From Aporhodopirellula rubra (GTDB lineage: Bacteria > Planctomycetota > Planctomycetia > Pirellulales > Pirellulaceae), in contig NZ_JACHXU010000009.1 of assembly GCF_014192335.1 (NCBI RefSeq), positions 1 to 64,000 of the forward strand: DNA of 64,000 nt. Reading direction: 5' to 3'. Below, piece by piece: positions 16,961-27,181 of this stretch. The position numbers and the translations under genes were made by a program. Positions within the stretch are counted from its first letter, which is position 1; each line of letters begins with the position of its first letter. A model generated the notes under the pieces. The model was not told the DNA's origin and searched no databases. It saw only the letters and a list, made by a program, of their open reading frames with translations.

Positions 16961-17238
16961 CAGGCGAGACTCTGAACAGGTGTCACACAACCAACTCGAC
17001 AGGCATGCGATTTGCGTCGCCTCTGACAGCGTATTTCTATCGCCGCGATAAAACGCGAGTGCTACGCCACGGTTTGGTTTGAGTAAACGCAACTCGTTCA
17101 GCACCGGGGGCAGGTCTCAATATTTGCCGAATGCTTTGACCGAATTCGCAATGGCCTGTGCCTCAATCCTTCGCTGTGACCCAGCACTCGCATTCTCGAC
17201 CGGCAATCATTCAAACCAACACATGCGGGAGGCTACCG

Positions 17239-18678
17239 ATGACAATGGTATTCGAAACAGTAAAGACAGATGGCATCGCCCAGCTTTCGTACCTCGTAGG
17301 AGACACTGGCACAGGGACGGCCGCCGTGATTGATCCCCGACCAGACGTTGAGATCTACCTCAGACTCAGTCGCAGTCGAGGCGTTACGATCACGCACATT
17401 TTTGAAACGCACATCCACGCTGACTTCATGAGTGGGTCGCGCGAATTACAGCAACGTCTCGGCGATGCAAAAGTCTACGTCAGTGGGGAAGGCGACGCCC
17501 AATACGGATACCCGGTCGAGAAACTCGCAGCGGGAGAACAGTTCGAATTCGGCTCGGTGGCACTGACCGTACGTCACACACCCGGACACACTCCCGAACA
17601 CGTTTCCTACGAACTGGCCCAACACGATCAAACCGATTCACCCTGGGGAGTCCTCAGTGGCGACTCTCTCTTTGTCGGGTCCGCCGGGCGGCCCGACCTC
17701 CTCGGTCAAGAAGAAACAGAGGAGTTAACGAGGCAGTTATTTCACACACTCCGCGACTATTATCTGCAACTCGACGACGGAGTTATCATTTATCCGTGCC
17801 ATGGCGCCGGTTCCGCATGCGGTGCCGAAATCGGTGAACGTCCCCTGTCGTCCATCGGCTACGAACGCCGAACCAACCCGTTTTTGCAACATGATGATTT
17901 CGACGCGTTTCGCGATTTCGTCAAGGACGGTGCACCACCCGTCCCGCACCACTATCCGATCTTGAAAAAGGTGAATGCTCGCGGTCCCGAACCGACCTCC
18001 GGCGTTCCCGCGATCCCTGGCTTAACACCGACGCAGTTTCATGACGCCGTGCAACACAATGACGTTCAACTGATCGACACGCGTCAGATGTTGGCCTTTG
18101 GCGGCGGACACATTCCAAACGCGACCAACATTGGTGACCGGCCTGAGTTGTCCGTATGGGCCGGTGACATGCTTTCGTACGAACGACCGATTCTTCTTGT
18201 TGTTGAAGATGAATCTCGGTTGGATTGGATCATCTGGCACTTCATCAACGTCGGCCTCACTCACTTCACCGGGTATCTCGTTGGGGGAATGAAAGCATGG
18301 CAAAACGAAGGCCTCCCGCTGCAAACCTTGCCGCAACTTTCCGTGCACGAACTGGCCGAACATCGAGACGAGTATCAGGTTCTTGACGTGCGATCACCAC
18401 AGGAATTTGAAAAACAGCGGATCCCTGGTGCGAGACATCAGTTCGTTGCCGAGATGCGAGATGGGCTCAACGGGGATCTCGAACTTGATACCAACGATCC
18501 TATTGCCGTTTATTGTGGTAGCGGCTATCGAGCCAGTATCGCCGCCAGCATCTTGCAGCGTGAAGGTTACCGCAAAGTATGCAATGTTCCCGGCAGCATG
18601 CAGGCGTGGCAGAACGCGGGCAATCAGGTCGAAAAATCGTCCAGCACCGACTCCCAATCCGTCGTTCTCTCGCCGTGA
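17239..18678 (+). CDS. MBL-fold hydrolase with two rhodanese domains (persulfide dioxygenase-like)
   Basis: This 479-residue cytoplasmic protein has an ETHE1/GloB-like metallo-beta-lactamase domain (about 1-245) and two rhodanese domains (about 265-355 and 370-465). The MBL metal motif is ETHIHADFMSG, with PGHTPEHVSY, GDSLFVG and YPCHGAG for the other ligands. The second rhodanese has an active-site Cys in VYCGSGYRAS. The first has Asp at the equivalent place (VVEDESRLD) and is probably inactive. Such fusions oxidise glutathione persulfide or handle sulfane sulfur. ATG 17239 has a clear GGGAGG six bases upstream. The convergent TIGR04222 gene ends 12 bases beyond its stop. Confidence 0.9.
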   Translation: MTMVFETVKTDGIAQLSYLVGDTGTGTAAVIDPRPDVEIYLRLSRSRGVTITHIFETHIHADFMSGSRELQQRLGDAKVYVSGEGDAQYGYPVEKLAAGEQFEFGSVALTVRHTPGHTPEHVSYELAQHDQTDSPWGVLSGDSLFVGSAGRPDLLGQEETEELTRQLFHTLRDYYLQLDDGVIIYPCHGAGSACGAEIGERPLSSIGYERRTNPFLQHDDFDAFRDFVKDGAPPVPHHYPILKKVNARGPEPTSGVPAIPGLTPTQFHDAVQHNDVQLIDTRQMLAFGGGHIPNATNIGDRPELSVWAGDMLSYERPILLVVEDESRLDWIIWHFINVGLTHFTGYLVGGMKAWQNEGLPLQTLPQLSVHELAEHRDEYQVLDVRSPQEFEKQRIPGARHQFVAEMRDGLNGDLELDTNDPIAVYCGSGYRASIAASILQREGYRKVCNVPGSMQAWQNAGNQVEKSSSTDSQSVVLSP

Positions 18679-18690
18679 TCGCCCCGTCAA

Positions 18691-20277
18691 CTAACCGCCG
18701 CAGCCACCACATCCTCCGCATCCGCCTCCACAACCCGCGTCACCACCGCCGGAACTGTCTCCGAGTCCAAAACTATCGAAGAGTCCGCCGCTACTACCGC
18801 CGTCGCCCGTACTCGTCCAATCCGCCCAACCGCCTGCCGTCGATGCCTTCTCCATGGCAGAGACTTCTTCGGCATACAACATTTCATTTGCCCAGAGATC
18901 GGATGGGTCTGAAAAAAGATACGCCGCCGCGACAGGCCCCCAAAACGCCAGGTACGGTAACTCATCGAAATCAGCATTGGCGTCCTCGCGATACAACTTC
19001 AGATTCGTTTCGGGCAAGTCATACTGTGCCCGCTGCTGAACCGCACGCCCCGCCGCAGACAACCGCACGCGACTCGCCCAGTGCATGGCGGCCAGGATTC
19101 CGATCACCGCAATCACCATTTCCAAAACTAACAAACCAATGGGGCGGTTGTTGTCTAAGCCTTGCAAGCATCGAATCCCACCGACGAGTAACAAGACCAT
19201 CGCGATACCAAACGCCCCCGAATAAAACCGGCTGCGTTGATACGAACTCCGTAACAAACCCGAATCACTCATTTGCGTTTCGGCGTTCGCTGCGGTCGAA
19301 TGGATCGCCAACATCAACCGCTTGAGTGTCTGAGGCTGTTTGCTCTCTTCGAGATAGTCCGCGATTGCCTCCATCGAACCGATGGCGATCGGGTCATCGT
19401 CTCGCTGTACCTGCAACGCATGCCGATTGACGATCGAGAAAACCTGCTGATCACAACTGACGACGCCACGCTTTTGCAACGCGACAAGCGTTGTTTGCAG
19501 CAAGCGTCGTTTGCCTCCCGTCAGCACGGCCAGTTGCCCCCATCCGAGCCTAGAACTCAGTCGGTTATCGGTCGACCGACCGTTGCTGATGTGGAACCAG
19601 ATCCAGAGAAATGCCAAACCGGTTGCGATAGCCAAGCCATTAGCAGCCAAAAATTGAGGGCCGTGCAAATTGAATGGGAACAACGCAGCCAACGGCGTAA
19701 CGGCCAATCCCCCGATCGCATAATGCGAACCAGAAACACCCGGACGGCCGAAGGCTATCTTCGGGACCAACCAATACTTTCGGCGGTCAATCCGAACCGA
19801 TGAGACGGACTGAGCGAATCTTTCCTCCGTCGACGGCCAAACTTCAGCCGGTGCGGCACCAAATGCTTTTTCATAGGATGCCAAAGTCCGTTCATACTGA
19901 TCCTGATATCGAACCCGTTCTTGGGAACCACCTTTCGTCGGCCCGTGATGCAAAGGAGCAGGCAGCACATTTTGGCAAAGATCGATCCAATAGTTCTCGG
20001 TGTAAACCAGATGTTGGTGCCAAACCTGATCAACGGCATCCGAAGGTGTGACTGAGTGCCCGGCAGTCGCTGCCAAAAACAGAAACCGCCGATACTCGTC
20101 AATACATTGGCGTGCATACTCGATCTCCCAGTTGTTCTCGCGAGCTAATCGTTGCGAAAACGCAAGCCCACGATTGGCTGGTGGCACGGTCCAGTCCGCA
20201 GGCTCGCCCCCGATCGAAAAATGAGAGATGTCTTGCCACAACGTGTCATGGTCGACGAATTCATGGTTCAGCTTCAT
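18691..20277 (-). CDS. TIGR04222-type membrane protein with GRDP-like N-terminus
   Basis: The 528-residue protein combines an N-terminal helical region with the motif VDQVWHQHLVYTENYW (about 80-96), typical of glycine-rich-domain (DUF1399) proteins, with a TIGR04222-like membrane part. Hydrophobic segments are visible near 205-250 and 355-400. The C-terminus (last 40 residues) is made almost entirely of Gly, Ser and Cys, ending in repeated CGG units, a hallmark of TIGR04222 proteins. The function is unknown. The start ATG 20277 (GTG 20280 just before) follows GGAGG. The convergent rhodanese protein lies 12 bases away. The Cys-rich tail might bind metal or form crosslinks; this is a guess. Confidence 0.75.
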   Translation of the reverse strand: MKLNHEFVDHDTLWQDISHFSIGGEPADWTVPPANRGLAFSQRLARENNWEIEYARQCIDEYRRFLFLAATAGHSVTPSDAVDQVWHQHLVYTENYWIDLCQNVLPAPLHHGPTKGGSQERVRYQDQYERTLASYEKAFGAAPAEVWPSTEERFAQSVSSVRIDRRKYWLVPKIAFGRPGVSGSHYAIGGLAVTPLAALFPFNLHGPQFLAANGLAIATGLAFLWIWFHISNGRSTDNRLSSRLGWGQLAVLTGGKRRLLQTTLVALQKRGVVSCDQQVFSIVNRHALQVQRDDDPIAIGSMEAIADYLEESKQPQTLKRLMLAIHSTAANAETQMSDSGLLRSSYQRSRFYSGAFGIAMVLLLVGGIRCLQGLDNNRPIGLLVLEMVIAVIGILAAMHWASRVRLSAAGRAVQQRAQYDLPETNLKLYREDANADFDELPYLAFWGPVAAAYLFSDPSDLWANEMLYAEEVSAMEKASTAGGWADWTSTGDGGSSGGLFDSFGLGDSSGGGDAGCGGGCGGCGGCGG

Positions 20278-20280
20278 CAC

Positions 20281-20632
20281 AAAATTCCTCCAACCTCAAC
20301 AGGCGGGAAAAGCGAGCAAGCAGGGCGCAAATGGAATGATTCTGAAGCGAATCCGAGTAAATTGCGTTTCCGAATGCATCGTATCGACGGCCAAAATCGC
20401 CTGCCCCGCTCCCTATCAATCACCAGCCCCGGCGTGGGGAAAACCACAAACATGTTCAACGCCGGTTCATTAGGTACGCTGCTTACTGGTAAACAAAGCA
20501 CCCAATTTCATAGCCCGCCTGCAAAACCAAAACTCCGTCTCCGGACAGATTGGAATGCGGATAAATGCGAGCGGCGACTGTCAGCAAAACAGAAATCACG
20601 ACGCAATCATTCGCGTTCTCGGAAAAGAACTC
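20281..20632. other. Divergent intergenic region without a recognised gene
   Basis: About 350 bases separate the minus-strand TIGR04222 gene from the plus-strand phosphoesterase gene. I see the ribosome binding site of the former (GGAGG on the minus strand near 20287) and no convincing gene or strong hairpin. Promoters for both genes must lie here. Confidence 0.4.
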
Positions 20633-21367
20633 ATGCGTGCTCTCATTAGCGATGTTCACGGCAATCTCGAAGCCCTCGATGCGGTGGAAAACCAAACGGC
20701 TGGTTTGGAAATCATCTGTTTAGGAGACGTCGTTTGCTATGGACCTGACTCCATCGAATGCGTTCGCCGATCAGGATCCTGGCATTCCGTCGTCGCTGGC
20801 CCACTCGACACTTCGATGTTGGATCATCGCCCCGATCAATGGAGTCCGACCATCAATGCAACAATTCAACGACTACGAAAACGGTTCAGCGATTCGCCTG
20901 ACGCGCGCGAGCTTTTTGAAACGATCGCTTCGTATCAATCGGAGTTCACATCGAACGGAATCTTGCATTTCCATGGCGTCCCCGGAAACGTGCGAGACTG
21001 GATTTTTCCAGAAGAAATCTACTGCGGAAAAAAACTCGACCGCATCGCCAACCATTCACAACATGCGTTCATCGGGGGCGGCTCCCACATCCCTGGCATC
21101 TTTCGCAGGAACCAATCGAATTGGGAATTCACGACTCCTCAGAATGGCAAGACATACGATTTGCCAACCGACGAGAAAACTATCGTCACCCTAGGATCGG
21201 TTGGGCAACCACGTGATACGGATCCTCGCGCCGCCTATGCGATTCTCGATGACACATCAATTACTTTTCATCGCGTCGACTACGACATCGAAAAAACACG
21301 ACGGAAGATCGAAGACGATCCTGATACCGAGAACATCCACGGTGCGCGGCTCCCCGGAGGACGCTAG
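20633..21367 (+). CDS. Calcineurin-like phosphoesterase with altered catalytic motifs
   Basis: The 244-residue protein follows the YfcE/PrpE-like metallophosphoesterase plan: it begins MRALISDVHGNLEAL (first metal Asp and His) and has GDVVCYGP (bridging Asp). Two other motifs are changed. The usual GNHD is GPLD (near residues 61-64), and the usual GHTH is GGSH (near 147-150, in FIGGGSHIPG). Loss of the Asn-His pair and of the first His of GHTH should weaken or abolish catalysis. A role as a binding protein is possible. The start is ATG 20633, with a weak GGAAAAG box. It converges with the SGNH hydrolase gene. Confidence 0.78.
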   Translation: MRALISDVHGNLEALDAVENQTAGLEIICLGDVVCYGPDSIECVRRSGSWHSVVAGPLDTSMLDHRPDQWSPTINATIQRLRKRFSDSPDARELFETIASYQSEFTSNGILHFHGVPGNVRDWIFPEEIYCGKKLDRIANHSQHAFIGGGSHIPGIFRRNQSNWEFTTPQNGKTYDLPTDEKTIVTLGSVGQPRDTDPRAAYAILDDTSITFHRVDYDIEKTRRKIEDDPDTENIHGARLPGGR

Positions 21368-21530
21368 AAAAACAACATTCGAAAAAACAACATGACGAAG
21401 CTCCAATGCGAGTATCTAATCATCGGCGTAGTTACCAATGGATCGTTCCCCAACGAGCAATTCCACCGCAATCGGAATCGCAGTTGTAGATTCCCTACGA
21501 AATGACGCGTTCACTCCAGAAAGTGCGACG

Positions 21531-22829
21531 TCACTCCGATACTTCGTCTTCCACGACGTCGCCAATAACCAGCAGCGAACCGATGTACCAAGTGTGGTCT
21601 TCATAGCGTTTCGGATTCTCATCGAAGTAGGCACGTTTGCTCTCGAAGAGTATCTCACGCTTGTCGAGTTGTGTGGGCGTCACGGTGACTTCGAATCGAT
21701 GAACGCCTAGCGGCAACCCCGATGCAAGACTTAGTTTGCTCATGCGATGATACGTGCAGTAACCGTCGATGCTCCTGCGTGACGACGGGGCTTGATCATC
21801 AACTCGAATTTGAACTTCGCAACCGTCGGGACCGAGCAGATGAAAGACCGCAGCGGCAGTTCCATCGAGAGTGAATTTCAAGGAAGCGTCTGGTTTCATT
21901 GCCTGATACATCTCGGGAAAATTCTTGTTAAAACGCTTGGCCAGGGAATCGGCGGCATCGAGTTTCCTCCATTCACCGTGCAACATTCGCTCGGTAATGG
22001 GTACCTGTTTGGCGTGTTCCCAATTGTCTTCACGCAGCGGCTCGACCAGCTCGTGCGGTTCAGTTTGCCCGCTGGCTTTCCGAATCGCCGGCCAACTGCG
22101 AGCAATCGTCTCGGTATACAACCGATGCCCGGTCTCGACATGAGGATGCACACCGTCGCTCGAGAAAACCATCGGTTTCACATCAGCGATATTTTCGGGC
22201 TTGGGTGCTTTGAACACCAGCTCGCCCGCTTCGTGCAGCTCGTTTACTTTGACGCCGAAGTGGATCGACGGAATTTGGTAATGATCAGCAAGCTCTTCCA
22301 TTGCGCTGGCTGATTGCTGCATTTTGCCTGCCGCGAGATCTTTCAACATCGCCTCAGTCAACGTGTATACGAAGCAAATATCGATGTCGGGATTTGCCTT
22401 CCACGTTTGACGAACGATTCCCTCCATCGCTTGATGAATCTGTACCGGCGACGTTCCACCGTCGTTGACGGCAAACTCGACGAACATCATATCGGGTTGA
22501 TGACGAAGAACATCGTTCTGCAATCGAAACACGCCAAGGTCGGATCCCGTGCCACCGATTGCGGCATGAATTTCTTCAAATTGGGCGTCAGGATACTGTT
22601 TTTGAAACCATTCGCGAGATTGAACTCGCCATCCGGGCGCGGCTGTAATACTACCCCCGAGATAGGCAATCTTCACACTCTTCCCCGCGTCCACCTTGGC
22701 TAGAAAGTTGGGCAGTCCGTTGCGGGGCGCACATTCCACCGCGTCGCGTCTAACGTGCGTGTCTCCAGCCACACACGAGGCGGCAAGGAAGGTAACCAAC
22801 AGCATTCCAAGACAGCTTTTTCGTTTCAT
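21531..22829 (-). CDS. Secreted SGNH/GDSL hydrolase with C-terminal beta domain
   Basis: This is a 432-residue exported esterase-type hydrolase. Residues 1-22 form a signal peptide (GMLLVTFLAASCVAG). The SGNH blocks are seen as YLGGSITAAPGW (Ser nucleophile), AIGGTGSDLG, FVEFAVNDGG (Asn) and SSDGVHPH (Asp and His). The rest (about 260-432) looks like a beta-sandwich, ending acidic. Such enzymes take acetyl groups off polysaccharides. It lies 89 bases behind the stop of the beta-helix protein on the same strand, suggesting a two-gene unit acting on one glycan. Confidence 0.85.
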   Translation of the reverse strand: MKRKSCLGMLLVTFLAASCVAGDTHVRRDAVECAPRNGLPNFLAKVDAGKSVKIAYLGGSITAAPGWRVQSREWFQKQYPDAQFEEIHAAIGGTGSDLGVFRLQNDVLRHQPDMMFVEFAVNDGGTSPVQIHQAMEGIVRQTWKANPDIDICFVYTLTEAMLKDLAAGKMQQSASAMEELADHYQIPSIHFGVKVNELHEAGELVFKAPKPENIADVKPMVFSSDGVHPHVETGHRLYTETIARSWPAIRKASGQTEPHELVEPLREDNWEHAKQVPITERMLHGEWRKLDAADSLAKRFNKNFPEMYQAMKPDASLKFTLDGTAAAVFHLLGPDGCEVQIRVDDQAPSSRRSIDGYCTYHRMSKLSLASGLPLGVHRFEVTVTPTQLDKREILFESKRAYFDENPKRYEDHTWYIGSLLVIGDVVEDEVSE

Positions 22830-22918
22830 TCGTCAATCACTCGGTCAACCAGAAATGTTAAGTTAAGTCTCGTGGAGATGGGGACGTGCCTAGCGAGTGC
22901 AACATCCGCGCAAGTCGA

Positions 22919-25726
22919 TCAATCATTCACTTCGGAAAGTTGCATGTCGTCGATGTAAATGGTGGCGTTCTCGGTCCCTTGGCTAACGAAGCCCAACCAG
23001 TCGAGACTTTTCCATTGCTCATGAACCAGCGGAAGATCCTGAAACGTCTGTGTTTCTTGGCCCTCGACCGTGACCGACACGCTCCATGTGCCCGCGTGAT
23101 CGCCAATCGCTGCGGTCAATTCAATCTCCACCCACTGCTCGACAGGAATGTCAGTCAGGTTTCGCTGGGGCGTTCGCAGCATTTGATTTTCGAACCATAA
23201 ACTCGGTCCGATTTGATATGGCTGGGAAGCATCACGCCACTCATGTTGGAAAACAGCGTCTTTGTCGAGTCGAATCGAATACTTGCAACAAACGGTTCCC
23301 TGATTGAGTTTGGGTGAGAACGAGAACATCGGGTAATAGCGATGCTTTTGCCCCGGCGCGTCGACGATCTGCAACGCGTGGGTTCCGCTCTTCGCCAATG
23401 GAGTCTCGACGACTCGTACGAAACTCAAATTCTTCTCGGCACTTATTCCGATTCCCGACGGAAGTTCGCCATATTCAAAGTCCTCTCGGAATGTAGGCGG
23501 AGGAGGAGGAAGCGGTTCCGGCGGCAACACCATCTCCGGCATCTTCAATGATTTAGCCTGGTCGATCCATTCACGATCACCGTAAACGCCTGCCTTGTCG
23601 ACATCGAACGGTTTGAAACCGATTTTTGCGGCCGCCGAGAGGTCGGTAAAACGAAAATCATCGTTCTTCGAATCCACAAATTGCGGATCTTCGATTACCG
23701 ATTCATCGCTGGTATCTATCTCGCCGACGTCGATCGTTTCGCCCATACGCCAATATAGATTGCCTCCAATTTTGACGCCGTCATCGCCCCACTTGCCATG
23801 AAACAACGTCGCGGTGTCATAACAGACGATGTTGCGTTCATAAGTAAACGAAAGATGATCCTCCGCTCGGCTTCGACGAACTTGATACTCACGCCCGAAC
23901 GCGAAAATATTGTTCCGAATGACGTTCTCACGACCGTAGTGCTGATGGTAGCCGCCGGACTTTGTTCGATAGACCAAATTGTTTTCCATCAGAATGCCCG
24001 TGCTGCCTTCGTCGTTGTAAAGTCCCCAACCTCCGTAGCCCCACGATTCGATGTCATGGATCCGATTTCCTCGCAGGACGGTGCCCGGCGAAGGGCCAAG
24101 CGTGTAAATGCCGCCCATGTCACTGAGCCATCCCTTACCGAGGTGATGAATATGATTGAAATCGATTCGGTTACCTTTGGCCAAACTGGATCCGTATCCC
24201 CAGCGCCAACCCACCGATATTCCGGTGTAGTACATGTCCGCGATCTCGTTGTGAGTCACACGGTTGTATCCGCTATTTCCAATCCACACGCCAACCGCAC
24301 ATGGAAACAAATGCCCCGCGTCATGGATGATGTTGTTGTCGACGACAATGTCGCTGGTCCATTCCGACTCATTGGAGGCAATGCCTGTTTCACCGATTGG
24401 CACACCACCGGCGCCAAGATCGTGAACGCGAGAACGTTCGAGCCGGCAATCGCGGCACCCTTTGCGAAACCAAACTCCATAGTTGCTGACATGACCAATC
24501 TCACAGTCAGTGATGGTCACACTCCTGGCGCCATCAACTTGCACCGAAGCCCCTAAGTACGCGGCCGCCTGAGCAGGTTCGTAACCACCGGGCGGAGTCC
24601 TGTTTCCGGTGTGTCGAAACGAAAGTCCACGAAACGTCAGATTTTCAACCCAACGATCCTTCGCCGAATCGCCTTTGATGACTAAGAGTTGTTCACAGAC
24701 GGGGATAACGCACTCGACGTCATCCATCTTTTCATCAGGTCGAGGGTAATAGTGAAGAGTGCCCTCAGCCGAAAGAAAGAACTCCCCGGGTTCATCCAAC
24801 GCATTGAGATAATTTTCGAGCAGGTATCCCGTGTTCCGCGTTAGCGGATTCCAAGACTTCATACCGCGGCCTGAGGTCACGAGACGTCCGGTGGCGAGAT
24901 CCGCACGTTCCAAGAATCGGCGAGTCGTGTCCCACTTATGAAACGCCAAAAACTGCACTTGTCGAATCTCCTCGTCACTCAAACCCCTGAGACTTGCGAC
25001 ATCTTCAGGTCGGGCCGTCAACACTTGTCGGGCTCGCTTACCGTCGTCGATCAGGTTTTCACTAGACCGTTCGAAGTAGAAAAAGAATTCGTCGGGCTCG
25101 CGAGCCCGAACGGCGCGTTTTCCGTTCACCCAAAGTTGCTCGAAACGCTGATCCCGTGGAATTTGACACGTCCAGAGATTGTCTGCGGATTTGGACCATT
25201 GCGAGACAATCCGTTGACCACCGGAGATAACAGGCGATGCATTTTTGGCGGCTTCGTAAACAACATTGCCGTCATCTACCCCAAACACCATTGGTTCCGT
25301 GATTTCATAAAACCCATCTTCGACTACAACGCGAAACGCCTGATCCGGTACTTCCGCTCGACGCTTTCGAACTTCATCTCGGGCTGCCTGAATGCTGTGG
25401 AACGGTCCCGAAGGGCTAACCTTCAATACCGTCTCCCCGACCGTCGCAGTGCCCGAAGTCGTCGATGAGTGGCTCGCATGTTCGGTCGTCTCCGATGCAC
25501 TGGTCAGGTGGTAATCGGTACTTCTCGTAGCTCCGATCCCAAACTCCGTTTGAGTCATCTTTCCAACGTTGGATGTGAACGAAACGGAATCAAATGAATG
25601 CAACAGTGACTCGTAGGAATTGAATCTACAATCAGTCACATCAGACTCAATCGAAACGTGCTCGGCACAAAAACCAGGTGCAGTGGTCGCCAACAGCGCG
25701 AACCATGTCAAAGCCAGCATCTTCAT
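22919..25726 (-). CDS. Secreted right-handed beta-helix protein, probable glycan-active enzyme
   Basis: This is about 935 residues from the ATG at 25726, where a signal peptide begins ([21 protein letters not shown]); ATG 25792 would add 22. After a linker comes an opening typical of carbohydrate-active beta-helix enzymes ([20 protein letters not shown], then [15 protein letters not shown] and VISGGQRI). Then many parallel beta-helix rungs follow ([48 protein letters not shown]). The last 210 residues resemble a concanavalin-like domain. The layout recalls GH110/GH141-type enzymes (galactosidase or fucosidase), but I cannot assign a family. It pairs with the downstream SGNH hydrolase. Confidence 0.8.
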   Translation of the reverse strand: MKMLALTWFALLATTAPGFCAEHVSIESDVTDCRFNSYESLLHSFDSVSFTSNVGKMTQTEFGIGATRSTDYHLTSASETTEHASHSSTTSGTATVGETVLKVSPSGPFHSIQAARDEVRKRRAEVPDQAFRVVVEDGFYEITEPMVFGVDDGNVVYEAAKNASPVISGGQRIVSQWSKSADNLWTCQIPRDQRFEQLWVNGKRAVRAREPDEFFFYFERSSENLIDDGKRARQVLTARPEDVASLRGLSDEEIRQVQFLAFHKWDTTRRFLERADLATGRLVTSGRGMKSWNPLTRNTGYLLENYLNALDEPGEFFLSAEGTLHYYPRPDEKMDDVECVIPVCEQLLVIKGDSAKDRWVENLTFRGLSFRHTGNRTPPGGYEPAQAAAYLGASVQVDGARSVTITDCEIGHVSNYGVWFRKGCRDCRLERSRVHDLGAGGVPIGETGIASNESEWTSDIVVDNNIIHDAGHLFPCAVGVWIGNSGYNRVTHNEIADMYYTGISVGWRWGYGSSLAKGNRIDFNHIHHLGKGWLSDMGGIYTLGPSPGTVLRGNRIHDIESWGYGGWGLYNDEGSTGILMENNLVYRTKSGGYHQHYGRENVIRNNIFAFGREYQVRRSRAEDHLSFTYERNIVCYDTATLFHGKWGDDGVKIGGNLYWRMGETIDVGEIDTSDESVIEDPQFVDSKNDDFRFTDLSAAAKIGFKPFDVDKAGVYGDREWIDQAKSLKMPEMVLPPEPLPPPPPTFREDFEYGELPSGIGISAEKNLSFVRVVETPLAKSGTHALQIVDAPGQKHRYYPMFSFSPKLNQGTVCCKYSIRLDKDAVFQHEWRDASQPYQIGPSLWFENQMLRTPQRNLTDIPVEQWVEIELTAAIGDHAGTWSVSVTVEGQETQTFQDLPLVHEQWKSLDWLGFVSQGTENATIYIDDMQLSEVND

Positions 25727-26291
25727 ATCGATGTTCGCTAACCAAGGAGGGAGGATGGGGAGGGACCGCATCGAGAGCTGAGGGCCAATCATGCATCTGC
25801 GCGGAAGGGCGACTTGCTCAAATCAACTGCGGCAAGCGGTAATCATAGCAGACTTGAATCGACGCTCGCAAAATCTCGCCACGTCGGACTCGCGGGCGAT
25901 TTCAAGTGAGACCGCGAATACAATCAGCCCACTCAAACGCCATCTATCCACACAACAAAACCTGCTGGCAGTCGCCCGTGCGTCCGAGTTCTGCGATATC
26001 GACTAATGGCGAATAGAACGGCGAAATCACGGGAAAACTTGAAACCCTCGTCTGTTTCTTCAACACCCGCCTGCAATCCCTCAGTGGTTTCAACCGAAAT
26101 CCCCCCCAAAAATGTCATGACAGTTTGCGAATCGAGCGAGCGTGGAGCCTCGCAAAAGTGTCTGAACATCATCCCAAAACCGTGTGTCATGCGTCGATTT
26201 AACCGGCGAATCGCCAATCGTCCCGCGTCATGGAACAACATTTTTCCGCCGCAATTCGCGCCTTCATCGTGGTACTTTGGTGCCCTCAAAG
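25727..26291. other. Intergenic stretch with no recognised gene
   Basis: About 565 bases separate the divergent beta-helix gene and the LEA-like gene. Short overlapping frames exist on both strands (for example an ATG frame from 26006), but none shows a known motif, a good ribosome binding site or a consistent composition, so I do not call a gene. Confidence 0.35.
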
Positions 26292-26320
26292 TTTGAAAAC
26301 CACGAATTCCGGTTTTCAAA
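26292..26320 (+). promoter_or_regulatory. Inverted repeat just upstream of the LEA-like gene
   Basis: Arms TTTGAAAACC (26292-26301) and GGTTTTCAAA (26311-26320) are exact reverse complements around nine bases (ACGAATTCC). A TATACT box follows at about 26327-26332, some 30 bases before the start. The arrangement suggests an operator or hairpin near the promoter. Confidence 0.45.
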
Positions 26321-26363
26321 GATAGATATACTGGGCGCACCTCAACTCCGGGATTGATTGACA

Positions 26364-26900
26364 ATGGACGAACCAATAGACGCACAAAATCGCCCCCAAG
26401 AAAAGGGACTCCTCGAACGCACAAAAGCGTTGCTGCAAGACGGTGCGGATCTTGCGATCGATGCGGCAGTTACCCTTGGCACCAATTCCATCGAAGGCGT
26501 CATCGCCGTTTCGGAGAACGCTCAATCAACGATCTCGGAGGCCGCAAACACCGGCCGTGGAATAAAGGATGCCGCGATTCAATCGGTCGCCGACACGGCC
26601 CAACAAGTGACCGACTCAGTATCGCAAACGGCATCCGACGCAGCGAACTCCCTCACAGAAGGCCTCGTTGCCGTGAAAGAGACAGCACAAGCCTCCATCG
26701 AAGAGGTTGCGAACACCAGTCGGGAAATCAAGGACGCCGCTTTTCAATCGGTCACCGAAACGGCTCAACAGGTGACTGACTCAGTATCACAAACGGCATC
26801 TGACACCGTTGACTCGGTTACCGAAGGAATCACCGATGCCGCCAACGGCGCAATCGATTGCGTCGGAGAATCCTTAGGCAGCCTCGGCGACCTACTGTAA
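26364..26900 (+). CDS. LEA-like repeat protein with a 55-residue tandem duplication
   Basis: This 178-residue polar protein lacks any signal or membrane segment. Two consecutive 55-residue units are encoded at 26493-26657 and 26658-26822, each running from EG(V/L) to a Ser-(Leu/Val)-Thr ending, followed by a partial third. Within units the residues TAQQVTDSVSQTASD recur exactly. 55 is five times eleven, and the Ala/Thr/Glu/Asp/Gln-rich pattern resembles the 11-mer helices of LEA group 3 or apolipoprotein-like proteins, which protect or coat membranes under water stress. ATG 26364 is chosen over TTG 26358. It stands alone, with an inverted repeat upstream that may control it. Confidence 0.7.
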   Translation: MDEPIDAQNRPQEKGLLERTKALLQDGADLAIDAAVTLGTNSIEGVIAVSENAQSTISEAANTGRGIKDAAIQSVADTAQQVTDSVSQTASDAANSLTEGLVAVKETAQASIEEVANTSREIKDAAFQSVTETAQQVTDSVSQTASDTVDSVTEGITDAANGAIDCVGESLGSLGDLL

Positions 26901-27181
26901 ATGAAGCCACCTCGTCCGACAATCAAACACGACTGGTGCAGCCGCCGAGTAATGCAGAGCGAGTAAGCGTGCCAAGCTCACAATTTGACGGCGCGAGAAT
27001 CGCGGTTATGCCGAAAGTAAGATTCTTAGCGTGAGTGACTCGCCGCGGTATCAATAGTTTTCGTCATTCTCAAAGTTTTCACGAGACGCTCCGCCGCACC
27101 ACCCGAAAGAAGTAGCATGAGCCACCAGCCGTGACCGTTCGCGCTTGATGAACTGGATTATCACATCTCGGTATCACCAAC

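Noticed and set aside
25933-26424. Opposed frames of about 163 and 96 residues between beta-helix and LEA-like genes
   Set aside because: They overlap each other and the LEA-like start, with no domain and no ribosome binding site.
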